Source: Myxococcales bacterium (lineage in GTDB: Bacteria > Myxococcota > Polyangia > Polyangiales > Polyangiaceae). From it: a stretch of DNA of 32,951 nucleotides. Positions 23,146 to 30,813 of this stretch are shown piece after piece. A program made the position numbers and the translations under genes. The stretch lies in assembly GCA_003151595.1 (NCBI GenBank), contig PLXW01000078.1, positions 1-32,951 on the forward strand. Reading direction: 5' to 3'. Below the pieces are notes generated by a model. That model did not search any database, was not told the DNA's origin, and saw only the letters and a program-made list of their open reading frames with translations. Numbering within the stretch: position 1 is the stretch's first letter; every line of letters starts with the position of its first letter.

Positions 23146-24705
23146 TCAGGGGCGAATGGTAACCGTGGCGCCGTAGGTCGCTTCGGCGAACGGAGGGACC
23201 TGCGCCTTGGTGAGCGCGCCTTTGATGCACGCCTCGGACGGCTTTCCGACCGAGAACCCGCTGAGATCGATCGACTGCACGCTCCCCGCGGATCCGAAGA
23301 CCACGTGAGCGCGCGACACGCCGTCGTCCGGGCCGAGGCACTTGCGCGCGTTCGGAAGCGCGCCGCCGAGCGCGCTCGTGACCGCGCCCTGCGACGGGCG
23401 CTGCGACAACCCACCGGCGCCTGATGCCGGCGCGGACGCGGGCGTCGGAGCGGGGAGCGCTTGAGTGACGGGTGCAGCTGCCGCGGCGACGGGCGCCTCG
23501 GCTTGCGCGGCCGGAGCGGACGCGGGCAGCGTGTTCACTGACTGCATGATCGCCGCACCGAGAGCACCGCTCAGCGCCGGCGGTACCGGTTCTTTGGCGG
23601 CGACCTTCGCTTCGGCCTTGAGCGAGGGCTTCGCCGGCGCGCTGGGAGCGACCGTCGTGTCGGTCTTGGCGGCGGGCGCCTGGGCCGCAGGGCGCGGCGT
23701 GCGCGAGGCGAGGACGATCGGCGCGGTGGTCACGATCGTTCCCGCGCGCGGAAGGTTCATCGGATCGACGCCCGGATTCGTCGCGGGGCCCGCCGTCTGC
23801 GCGACCGCCACCGGCGCTTGCGGCGCGGCCTGCGCGACGTCGCTCGCCTGCGCCGGCCCTTGCACTGCGCTCACCGCCGCCACTGGCGCCTGCGTCGGCC
23901 GCAGGGTGCGAACGGCGAAGAACGCTCCTGCCGCGATCGCCGCGAGCCCGACCACCGCCGCGGCGCGCCCGAACGTTCCGCGCGACGCCTGCGTTCCATC
24001 ACTGCTCCGCAGCGTCGCCTGCGCGCTCACCACGCGCGGCGCGACGGGCGAAGCGATCGCCAGCGGCGTCGTCGTCGACGGCGCGACCGATCCCGGCGTC
24101 AGCGAAATGCGCGGCGACGTCGGCGCTTCCTCGCCATCGAACAACGTCTCCGACGCCAGCGGCGTCACGCTCGCGCGATCGACCGCGCCCGGATCCGACG
24201 CCGCGAGCACGGCGAGATCGATCATCCCCGAGTCGTTCGCCGTCGTCTTGGTGCGAATCTCGGAGATGCTCCCGCGCTTCACGCTCGGCGTCGCGGCGAG
24301 CTCCGCCAGATCGCGGAAGCTGCGACGATCACCACCACCACGCTGCGACGTCTGTTGACCCATGTTGATGCCGTCCTCTGCCGGCAGGGACTCGCGCGAT
24401 GACTCGCGCTCTGGCTCGTTCGCGCCGTCTACCCCACCGGCGCGCCGAATCTCCCCGCTCGATGCGCGCCATTTATGACCTTCTTCCCTCGTGTGGGGAA
24501 GTGGACTTGCGAGCAAATCATCCTCGGATATGGACTGGAGACATGTCGGCTTGTGACCGCGTGCGTGACGACCGCTGACCTTGGAGTCGATGCACTCTGC
24601 AAATTTAGCCCAATCCTGCTCCGTGCGCCGAATGTCCGGCCATGTATGCAGTGCTTGCGTCAGCGCTGTCTCATTCACGTCGCCCAGCAGTCGCGCGCGC
24701 TTCAC
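23146..24705 (-). CDS. Membrane partner of the ECF sigma factor with C-terminal AgmX/TonB_C-like domain
   Basis: A 519-residue protein whose GTG start (24703-24705) overlaps the sigma factor stop as GTGA. The first ~75 residues (NETALTQALHTWPDIRRTEQDWAKFAECIDSK ending ISEDDLLASPLP) have the size and place of an anti-sigma domain, but no HxxxCxxC zinc motif is seen. Residues ~246-266 (AAAVVGLAAIAAGAFFAV) are one transmembrane helix. After it comes ~170 residues of Ala/Pro-rich linker, then residues ~445-519, a domain with two cysteines (NARKCLG; EACIKGAL) and the ending VPPF...VTI that resembles the AgmX/PglI or TonB_C-type domain of myxobacteria. The likely role is to hold the sigma factor at the inner membrane and sense the periplasm. 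An ATG at 24363 would lose the sigma-facing part. Confidence 0.75.
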   Translation of the reverse strand: MKRARLLGDVNETALTQALHTWPDIRRTEQDWAKFAECIDSKVSGRHARGHKPTCLQSISEDDLLASPLPHTREEGHKWRASSGEIRRAGGVDGANEPERESSRESLPAEDGINMGQQTSQRGGGDRRSFRDLAELAATPSVKRGSISEIRTKTTANDSGMIDLAVLAASDPGAVDRASVTPLASETLFDGEEAPTSPRISLTPGSVAPSTTTPLAIASPVAPRVVSAQATLRSSDGTQASRGTFGRAAAVVGLAAIAAGAFFAVRTLRPTQAPVAAVSAVQGPAQASDVAQAAPQAPVAVAQTAGPATNPGVDPMNLPRAGTIVTTAPIVLASRTPRPAAQAPAAKTDTTVAPSAPAKPSLKAEAKVAAKEPVPPALSGALGAAIMQSVNTLPASAPAAQAEAPVAAAAAPVTQALPAPTPASAPASGAGGLSQRPSQGAVTSALGGALPNARKCLGPDDGVSRAHVVFGSAGSVQSIDLSGFSVGKPSEACIKGALTKAQVPPFAEATYGATVTIRP

Positions 24706-25460
24706 GATCCGCCTCCGTCGCTGAGGAGCGCTTCGTCGAGATCGAATCCGCGTTCGGCGAGGAGCTCGCGCAGCTTCCGTCGCGCCTCGTGCACGCGCCA
24801 CGCGATCGTCCCTTCGGGCGCGCCCAGGATCACCGCGGCGTCTTCGTGCGAGCGGCCGTCGACGCACACGAGGATGAGCGTGGTTCGCAGCGTGTCGCTC
24901 AGCGTGTCGATCGAGCGCGCGAGCGCCATGTAGAGCTGGCGTCGCGCGGCATCGACCGGCGGGCTGCACGAGCGAAGGGTCGCGTCGTGCTCCATGGAGA
25001 GGATCCGCGCTTCGTCTTCTTGCCGCGAGATCGATCGCCGTGCGCTGCGTCGCGCGCGGATCGCGTTGAGCGAGAGGTTCACCGCGATCCGGTAAATCCA
25101 GGTGAACGGCTCGCTGCGCCCGTCGAAGCGCGCCAGCGCTCCATACGCGCGAACGAACGTCTCTTGCGTCACGTCCTCGGCTTCCGCGCGATCGCGCAGC
25201 ATGTGGAGCGCGAGCCGGTGAATGCGCCGCTGATGGCGCCGCACGATCTCCCCGAACGCGCGCTGATCTCCCGCGCGCGTGCGCTCGACCAGCTCGCGAT
25301 CGCTCGGCTTGCCGTTCGGTGCGAGCGCCGGCGCGCGTTTGACGAGCGTGGGCCCGCTCTTCGGTGGCGGCGGAGTCCGCGCGACGAGGGCGTCGTGCTC
25401 CAGCGCATCGAGGATCGGATCGGGGAGGGGAGCGCGGGCGGCTGACGATTCCGAGGTCAC
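24702..25460 (-). CDS. ECF-type RNA polymerase sigma factor (sigma-70 family, RpoE-like)
   Basis: A 252-residue extracytoplasmic-function sigma factor. After a ~50-residue N-terminal extension come sigma region 2 (ELVERTRAGDQRAFGEIVRRHQ ... EDVTQETFVRAYGALARFDG ... FTWIYRIAVNLSLNAIRAR) and region 4 (IDTLSDTLRTTLILVCVDGRSHEDAAVILGAPEGTIAWRVHEARRKL), with the usual helix-turn-helix APEGTIAWRVHEAR. It recruits RNA polymerase core to its own promoter set and is normally restrained by a co-encoded regulator, here the overlapping membrane protein. GTG 25460 is the start that keeps the whole N-terminus; no Shine-Dalgarno is close to it. The N-terminal extension is longer than in minimal ECF proteins. 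Confidence 0.93.
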   Translation of the reverse strand: MTSESSAARAPLPDPILDALEHDALVARTPPPPKSGPTLVKRAPALAPNGKPSDRELVERTRAGDQRAFGEIVRRHQRRIHRLALHMLRDRAEAEDVTQETFVRAYGALARFDGRSEPFTWIYRIAVNLSLNAIRARRSARRSISRQEDEARILSMEHDATLRSCSPPVDAARRQLYMALARSIDTLSDTLRTTLILVCVDGRSHEDAAVILGAPEGTIAWRVHEARRKLRELLAERGFDLDEALLSDGGGS

Positions 25461-25467
25461 GGTCGGT

Positions 25468-25496
25468 TGGACATCTCCGATCGCGAAAAGTTTTGC
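25468..25496 (-). promoter_or_regulatory. Possible autoregulated ECF-type promoter before the sigma gene
   Basis: On the minus strand GCAAAAC (AAC core) is followed, 17 nt later, by GTCC (from 25472). This is the broad AAC / CGTC-like layout of ECF promoters, and it would place transcription start within a few nt of GTG 25460. The -10 match is poor, so this is only a candidate. Confidence 0.2.
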
Positions 25497-25546
25497 TCGA
25501 AGGCGCGCGTCGTCGCGTCCTCGCTTCGTCTCTCGGTTTCAGCCCT

Positions 25547-26095
25547 TCATTCCAGCCACATGGCGACGAACGTACAGCCGATGGCGGTCGGGTCCTGCAC
25601 TTCGACGTTCGCCCCGCGCCCTCCGCTCAGCGTGATCAGCGACTCGAACCTCCCGGCCACCGCGTTCCAGATCCCGCGGTTGAAGCCGGTCACGCCGGTG
25701 ACGAATCCCTTGGCCGCCCCGCCCTCGCGTTCGCCCCAGCGCGCCTGCCCCTGCGAATTGTAGTTGTCCCAGGCTCGCTGGGCCCGGTCCCACAACGTGT
25801 CGTATTGCATCGACCGGAGGAACACGCGGTAGATCCCGTTGAAGTCGATCTTGGCCGCTTCGATGCCGATCGTATGCGACATGTCCCACTGGCCGTTGCC
25901 GAGTGTGTCGCGGATGCCGACGTGAATCGCCGCGCTCACTTCGATCGGATACCAGGCGACCTGGAGCACGCGCGGCTCGATCTGCTCGCGTATCTCCTTG
26001 CGAAGGCTCCCTTTGATCTGGGCGAGGACGTCGTCGCCGTAGAGATTCGAGATCGCCTGGAGCGTGCTTCGGAGGGCCGCTCCTTTCTGCTTCAC
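25547..26095 (-). CDS. Protein of unknown function, possibly DUF2378-like
   Basis: A 182-residue cytoplasmic protein, no signal peptide. It opens KQKGAALRSTLQAISNLYGDD and contains AWYPIEVSAAIHVGIRDTLGNGQ, an acidic/aromatic middle and a Gly-rich end (LITLSGGRGANVEVQDPTAIGCTFVAMW). The layout resembles the ~180-200-residue myxobacterial paralogue family DUF2378/TIGR02265, but I cannot confirm it by eye. GTG 26095 is preferred to GTG 26158 because the conserved-looking part starts there and TATGCT ends 6 nt upstream. No Shine-Dalgarno is present. It lies 86 nt upstream of the sigma gene on the same strand, so it could be transcribed with it. Confidence 0.65.
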   Translation of the reverse strand: MKQKGAALRSTLQAISNLYGDDVLAQIKGSLRKEIREQIEPRVLQVAWYPIEVSAAIHVGIRDTLGNGQWDMSHTIGIEAAKIDFNGIYRVFLRSMQYDTLWDRAQRAWDNYNSQGQARWGEREGGAAKGFVTGVTGFNRGIWNAVAGRFESLITLSGGRGANVEVQDPTAIGCTFVAMWLE

Positions 26096-26101
26096 GCGAA
26101 C

Positions 26102-26107
26102 AGCATA
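26102..26107 (-). promoter_or_regulatory. Candidate -10 hexamer TATGCT close to a start codon
   Basis: TATGCT on the minus strand ends 6 nt before GTG 26095, with no ribosome site between. It fits the leaderless pattern and decides the start of this gene. No clear -35. Confidence 0.3.
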
Positions 26108-26270
26108 CAGGCGCGCGGGGCGCGATGCCGCGTGTGACTCATGTGCGTTCGATTGCACCGTAGGTGGCGTGTGTGAGGAAACGCGCGCCGCTCACACGGT
26201 GCTTTTCTTGCGACCAACGGGCGGGCCAACGCTCATAATAGAGGCTGCCGTTTCCTCGCCCGGAGGAGTC

Positions 26271-27914
26271 ATGAAGAAAGTATCGCTTGTCACGGCCACC
26301 ATCGTGGCCGCCGTCGGATCAGTTCTCGGAACGCTCGCCGCGTGCGGGAGCTCGAGCACGTCGCCTGGACCGGGCGCGAACGCCGGAGATGGCGGACTGC
26401 TCGCCGATGGCGGCGTGACGAATCTCTTCGGCGGTGACGGCAGCAGCAACAACGGTGGCGATGGGTCCACGGGACCGTGCACGGGGTTGCAGTGTCAGAT
26501 CCATTCGTGCGCAGGAGTGACCACGGGCACGACGGTGACAGGTCACGTCTACGATCCCGCCGGTAACAACCCGCTCTACAACGTCGTCGTCTATGTTCCC
26601 AACACGACGGTCGATCCGCTCCCCGCGGCGCCGACGAACGAGTGCGGCTCGTGCAACTCGCTCTACTCGGGGCAGCCGGTGGCCGCGGGAATCACCGACC
26701 CGACGGGCAAGTTCACGATGAACAACGCGCCCGACGGCGACAACATCCCGCTCGTCGTTCAGATCGGGAAATGGCGCACGCAGATGGTCATCCCGAAGAT
26801 CACGTCGTGCGGGACCGGCGACGCGAACAATCTCGACAAGGTGCTCTCGGCGAAGATCACCCTTCCGGGAATCGCAGGAATTTCGGCAATTGACGGTCCG
26901 ACGAAAGGACTTCAACAGGACATTCCGGAGATCGCCATCTCGACGGGCGGCGCGGATTCGCTGGAGTGCCTCCTCCGACGCATCGGCGTCAGCGGGAACG
27001 AGTACACCTCCGGCGTCGGCGGCACGGGCCACATTCACATCTTCCAGGGCGCGGGGGCGATGGGCAACGGGGGGCGGCCGTCGGCTCAGATGTCCGGCGG
27101 CGCGACGCCCGCCTCGCCGCAGCACCTCTGGGACAAGGGCGGGGACATGTCCCCCTATGACATCGTGATTCTCTCTTGCGAAGGACAGGAGACCTCGAGC
27201 GACACGCCGGATGGCGGGCTCTCGACGGCCGACGAGACCGCGCTCCAGCAGTTCACGGCGGCAGGCGGACGCGCGTTCCTCTCGCACTTCCACTACGCGT
27301 TTCTCGACCGAGGGCCGTTCGCGAGCCCGCCGCTGGCCGCCTGGTCGGCGGGAGCGAGGCCCATCGAAGACAAGAACGGCGCGCCCGACACCACGATGGG
27401 CGACATCGTTCAGACGCTGGGGAGCGGCGGGAAGTTCGCGAAGGGCGAGGCGTTCTACCAGTGGCTAGGCACGACGAACTCTCTCATCGGTACCCAGCTT
27501 CCGATCGTGGAAGCGAAGGAAAACGCGCTCGTCACGGCCGCCAACACGGCCTCGCAAGCGTGGATCACCGCCGACAAGAACGCCGTGAGTGAAGACAACA
27601 ACCAGACCAGCGCGGCGGGAACGACGGAGTACTTCACGTTCGATACGCCCATCGGGGGCATCGGGACCGACGACGCCGGCGCGCCGATCTACTGCGGACG
27701 GGTGGTCTACAGCGATCTGCACGTCGGCGCGGCGTCCGGCGACTACAACAACGGGAGCGATCCGCAGCCGACCGTCCCCAGTGGGTGCGCCAACAACCCC
27801 CTCTCCCCTCAGGAGAAAGCGCTCGAATTCATGCTCTTCGACCTCTCGTCGTGCGTCACGCCCGACACGGGGCCGAGCCAGGGGCCGCCCCCCATCATCG
27901 TCCCGGTCAAGTGA
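26271..27914 (+). CDS. Large predicted lipoprotein with carboxypeptidase regulatory-like and GATase-like parts
   Basis: A 547-residue lipoprotein. Leader MKKVSLVTATIVAAVGSVLGT ends in the canonical lipobox LAAC (Cys25), then a Gly/Ser/Asp linker to ~residue 75. Residues ~80-190 look like a carboxypeptidase regulatory-like (CarboxypepD_reg) beta domain (TVTGHVYDPAGNNPLYNVVVYVPN; GITDPTGKFTMNNAPDGDN). Residues ~290-370 (PYDIVILSCEGQE; LQQFTAAGGRAFLSHFHYAFL) resemble the core of a ThuA/GATase1-like fold with a changed active site, which is weaker evidence. Overall role unknown; a surface or periplasmic binding protein is plausible. ATG 26271 has a perfect GGAGG at 26262-26266, so the longer upstream frame is not used. 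It is separated by 242 nt from the efflux operon. Confidence 0.88.
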   Translation: MKKVSLVTATIVAAVGSVLGTLAACGSSSTSPGPGANAGDGGLLADGGVTNLFGGDGSSNNGGDGSTGPCTGLQCQIHSCAGVTTGTTVTGHVYDPAGNNPLYNVVVYVPNTTVDPLPAAPTNECGSCNSLYSGQPVAAGITDPTGKFTMNNAPDGDNIPLVVQIGKWRTQMVIPKITSCGTGDANNLDKVLSAKITLPGIAGISAIDGPTKGLQQDIPEIAISTGGADSLECLLRRIGVSGNEYTSGVGGTGHIHIFQGAGAMGNGGRPSAQMSGGATPASPQHLWDKGGDMSPYDIVILSCEGQETSSDTPDGGLSTADETALQQFTAAGGRAFLSHFHYAFLDRGPFASPPLAAWSAGARPIEDKNGAPDTTMGDIVQTLGSGGKFAKGEAFYQWLGTTNSLIGTQLPIVEAKENALVTAANTASQAWITADKNAVSEDNNQTSAAGTTEYFTFDTPIGGIGTDDAGAPIYCGRVVYSDLHVGAASGDYNNGSDPQPTVPSGCANNPLSPQEKALEFMLFDLSSCVTPDTGPSQGPPPIIVPVK

Positions 27915-27959
27915 GCGGAGTCCGAGGGCCGCTCGGCAGAGAGCGATTCGGCGAAATTA

Positions 27960-27979
27960 AGTCGTTCCTTCAGACGACT
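27960..27979 (+). terminator. Possible hairpin terminator AGTCGT-N8-ACGACT
   Basis: A perfect 6-bp stem with an 8-nt loop, 45 nt after the lipoprotein stop. It is not followed by a T-run, so function as a terminator is uncertain. The rest of the 242-nt gap to the efflux operon has no clear promoter. Confidence 0.25.
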
Positions 27980-28156
27980 GGTGGGGCGGACGCGCGCTTC
28001 TTAAGCTCTCCCCAGCATCCAAGGAGGCGCGCGTTCACGTTTCTTCTCCTGTCTTCTCCCGACTCTGCGCTGCCGCTTGGCCCGAACCGATCTCGTCCCC
28101 AAATTTCGGCGTGACGGAATGGCTCGGCCTCCCCACCCGTTCGAAAGCCACCCTCG

Positions 28157-29464
28157 ATGAACGACACCACCGCCACCACCGAAGAGCTCCGCCGTGCACT
28201 CGCTGCAGAGGAGGGGGGGCGTCGTTGGCTCCGCCGGCTCGCCATCGCCGGCGGAATCGCTGCGATCGTGGGCGCAGGAGTCGTCTGGCGCGCCAAGCAT
28301 CGGCCCGCGCCGCCGGCGAAGTACGTCACGAAGGTCGTCGAGACGGGCGACATCGTCGAGAAGGTGCAGGCCACGGGCGCGGTCCAGCCGCTTCTCCAGG
28401 TCAACGTGGGCGCGCAGGTGAACGGGCGCGTCACGAAGGTGCTCGTCGACTTCAACTCGGTCGTGAAGAAGGGCGACGTGCTCGCCGAGATCGATCCGCA
28501 GATCTACGGCACGCAGGTCTCGGCGCAGCAGGCGAACTTGCTCCAGCAGCGCGCGCAGCTCGAGCAGGCGCGCGCGCAGATGGAGACGTCGAAGGCGCAG
28601 ATGGAGACCGCGCGCGTCACGCTGAATCGCACCAAGCACCTGTTCGATGCGTCGCTCGCCGCGAAGGCCGACCTCGATACGGCGAGCGGGCAGTTCGACG
28701 CCGCGAAGGCGACGTACGACGCGTCGCTGGCGAACGTGAGCGCGGCCACCGCCGGCATCGGCGCGCAGCAAGCGCAGTTGAATCAGTACACGACGAACCT
28801 CGGGTACACGAAGATCTACTCGCCGGTCGACGGCGTCGTCGTCACGCGCAGCATCGATCCCGGAGCGACGGTCGTGTCGAGCTACCAGGCGCCGGTGCTC
28901 TTCGTCATCGCGCAGGACCTGAAGCGGATGCGCGTCATGGCCGACGTCGATGAAGCCGACGTGGGGAAGCTGAAGGAAGGGATGCCGGCCGACGCGGTCG
29001 TCGACGCGTTCCCCGGTGAGCAGTTCCACGGCATCGTGCAGCAGGTGCGGTATTCGCCGAACACCGTGTCCGGCGTCGTCACGTACTCGGCGATCGTGCA
29101 GGTCGAGAACCCGGACGAGAAGCTCCGCCCGGGCATGACGGCGACGGTCACCATCAAGACGAACGAAGCGAAGGCCACGCTCAAGATCCCGAACGCCGCG
29201 CTCCGCTTCAAGCCGACCCCGCCCGACGGGCCGAACGGAAAGCCGCTCCCGCAGCCGCCGGAAGCGCCGCTCGCGAAGGGGCAAGGGCGCGTGTACTTGC
29301 TCACGAACGAGAAGCCGGGCGACGAGAAGGAAGAAGCGAAGCTGATCTCGATCGGCGTCACCGATGGCATCAACACCGAAGTGGTGAACGGCGCGCTCGC
29401 CGCGGGCACGAAGGTCGTCACCGACGAGACCGACGACAAGAGCAAGAAGAAGGACATGTTCTAG
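28157..29464 (+). CDS. Efflux periplasmic adaptor subunit (MacA-type, HlyD/RND family)
   Basis: A 435-residue membrane-fusion protein. Residues ~25-44 (RRLAIAGGIAAIVGAGVVW) are an N-terminal membrane anchor. Next is the split lipoyl/barrel-sandwich domain (VEKVQATGAVQPLLQVNVGAQVNGRV ... YTKIYSPVDGVVVTRSIDPGATV) interrupted by an alpha-helical hairpin rich in Gln/Ala (LLQQRAQLEQARAQMETSKAQME). The beta-barrel part follows (VMADVDEADVGKLKEGMPADAVV ... GMTATVTIKT) and a Lys-rich C-terminus. It would link the inner-membrane ATPase/permeases to an outer-membrane TolC-like duct, which is not in the window. The ATPase start follows 49 nt after the stop. No strong Shine-Dalgarno precedes ATG 28157. 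Confidence 0.93.
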   Translation: MNDTTATTEELRRALAAEEGGRRWLRRLAIAGGIAAIVGAGVVWRAKHRPAPPAKYVTKVVETGDIVEKVQATGAVQPLLQVNVGAQVNGRVTKVLVDFNSVVKKGDVLAEIDPQIYGTQVSAQQANLLQQRAQLEQARAQMETSKAQMETARVTLNRTKHLFDASLAAKADLDTASGQFDAAKATYDASLANVSAATAGIGAQQAQLNQYTTNLGYTKIYSPVDGVVVTRSIDPGATVVSSYQAPVLFVIAQDLKRMRVMADVDEADVGKLKEGMPADAVVDAFPGEQFHGIVQQVRYSPNTVSGVVTYSAIVQVENPDEKLRPGMTATVTIKTNEAKATLKIPNAALRFKPTPPDGPNGKPLPQPPEAPLAKGQGRVYLLTNEKPGDEKEEAKLISIGVTDGINTEVVNGALAAGTKVVTDETDDKSKKKDMF

Positions 29465-29513
29465 CCGGCGCTCCCCATCGCCTCCGTTGGAAATGAGCCG
29501 AGCGAGGAACGTG

Positions 29514-30806
29514 ATGAATCAGAAGATCGAATCGCAACAGGCTGCGCTGAAGGAGCCGCTGATCGAGCTCCGCGGCGTGAGCCGCGACTACGTGAGCGCG
29601 GCCGGAACCGTGCGCGCGATGCGCGACGTGGACCTCGTGATTCGGCCAGGCGAGTTCGTCGCCATCGTCGGAACGAGCGGGTCGGGCAAGTCGACGATGA
29701 TGAACATCCTCGGCTGCCTCGATCGACCGACGAGCGGGACGTACACGCTCGAAGGGCTCGACGTAGGATCGCGCACGAACGACGGGCGCGCCCTCGTTCG
29801 GAACCGGCTCATCGGGTTCATCTTCCAGGGGTTCAACCTGCTCTCCCGGACGACGGCGCTCGAGAACGTGGAGCTGCCGCTCCAGTACCGCGGGTTCCCC
29901 GCCAAACAGCGTCACGCGCGCGCAAAGAAAGCGCTCGCGCAGGTCGGGCTCGCCGACCGCGAGCATCACACGCCGAATCAGCTCTCGGGCGGGCAGCAGC
30001 AGCGCGTCGCCATCGCGCGCGCGCTCGTGACCGATCCGCCGCTGCTTCTGGCCGACGAGCCGACCGGAAACCTCGACACGCGCACGAGCCTCGAAGTGCT
30101 CTCGCTCCTGCAGAGCCTCAACCGCGACAGCGGCATCACGATCTGCCTCGTCACGCACGAGCACGACATCGCGGCGTGCGCCAACCGCGTCATCACGATG
30201 CGCGACGGGCGCATCGTGAGCGACGTCGTGCAGGAGAAGCCGAGCGACGCCGCCGCCGAGCTCGCCGCGCTCCCCGTGCCGAAAGAGCAGGGCTCGGGAC
30301 CGGACGTGGTCGACTCCGTCAGCCCGGCCGATTTGCTACGCGCACGGATCGGCGGCCCCGTGCCGTTCGCGGTCTACGCGATGATGTTCATCGGCGGCGT
30401 CCTCGGGCTCCTCGTGGGCGCGACGTACGACGTGGTCGTGCTGGGAGACTTCTTCTGGTCGATCGCGCTGGCGACGAGCGTGGTCGGCGGCGCGTTCCTG
30501 GGCGCGCGTTTCGGCAAGCGCAGGCTCGGGCAGCCGCTCACGAGCGATCAGCGCGTTCGGATCGCCACCTGGTACACGGTCGTCCTCTCGGCGGTCGGGG
30601 GATGTGTCGCGCTCGTGTCGCCGACGCTGCTCGCGCGCTCGATCCTCGATCGCATCGACGGGCTCTCGTCGCCGGGGCTCATCGGGGTGGTCGGCGTCGC
30701 GCTGCTCTCGGTAGGGGCGCTCGCGCTCCTCCACTACTTGCTCCTCTCGCTCTTCTCACCGAACCCCGCGTCGGCCACGAACGGCCCCGCGCGGTCCCAC
30801 GCGTGA
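29514..30806 (+). CDS. MacB-type ABC ATPase with an extra C-terminal membrane domain
   Basis: A 430-residue protein. The N-terminal ~230 residues are a complete LolD/MacB-class nucleotide-binding domain: Walker A GTSGSGKS (53-60), Q-loop FQGFNLLSRTTALENV, signature LSGGQ (157-161), Walker B LLLADEP (Asp181, Glu182) and H-loop VTHEHD. It hydrolyses ATP to drive the two FtsX-type permeases next door. Residues ~270-430 hold about four hydrophobic segments (FAVYAMMFIGGVLGLLVGA; FWSIALATSVVGGAFLGA; TVVLSAVGGCVALVSP; GVVGVALLSVGALALLHYLLL) that are not an FtsX permease, an unusual fusion. ATG 29514 is chosen for GAGGAA 4 nt upstream; ATG 29493 and TTG 29487 lack a ribosome site. The permease start follows 7 nt after the stop. 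Confidence 0.92.
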   Translation: MNQKIESQQAALKEPLIELRGVSRDYVSAAGTVRAMRDVDLVIRPGEFVAIVGTSGSGKSTMMNILGCLDRPTSGTYTLEGLDVGSRTNDGRALVRNRLIGFIFQGFNLLSRTTALENVELPLQYRGFPAKQRHARAKKALAQVGLADREHHTPNQLSGGQQQRVAIARALVTDPPLLLADEPTGNLDTRTSLEVLSLLQSLNRDSGITICLVTHEHDIAACANRVITMRDGRIVSDVVQEKPSDAAAELAALPVPKEQGSGPDVVDSVSPADLLRARIGGPVPFAVYAMMFIGGVLGLLVGATYDVVVLGDFFWSIALATSVVGGAFLGARFGKRRLGQPLTSDQRVRIATWYTVVLSAVGGCVALVSPTLLARSILDRIDGLSSPGLIGVVGVALLSVGALALLHYLLLSLFSPNPASATNGPARSHA

Positions 30807-30813
30807 GGCCGCG

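Noticed and set aside
24364..24705. Treating this stretch as non-coding DNA, with the membrane partner starting at ATG 24363
   Set aside because: The frame continues with ordinary protein composition up to a GTG that overlaps the sigma stop by GTGA, so the longer protein is preferred.
26208..26239. TTGCGA and CATAAT as a sigma-70 promoter for the 26271 lipoprotein gene
   Set aside because: The spacing is 20 nt, too long for the usual 16-18; kept only as a weak possibility and not listed.
28021..28027. AAGGAGG as the ribosome site of an unlisted small gene before the efflux adaptor
   Set aside because: No ATG, GTG or TTG lies 4-12 nt downstream, so no start can use it.
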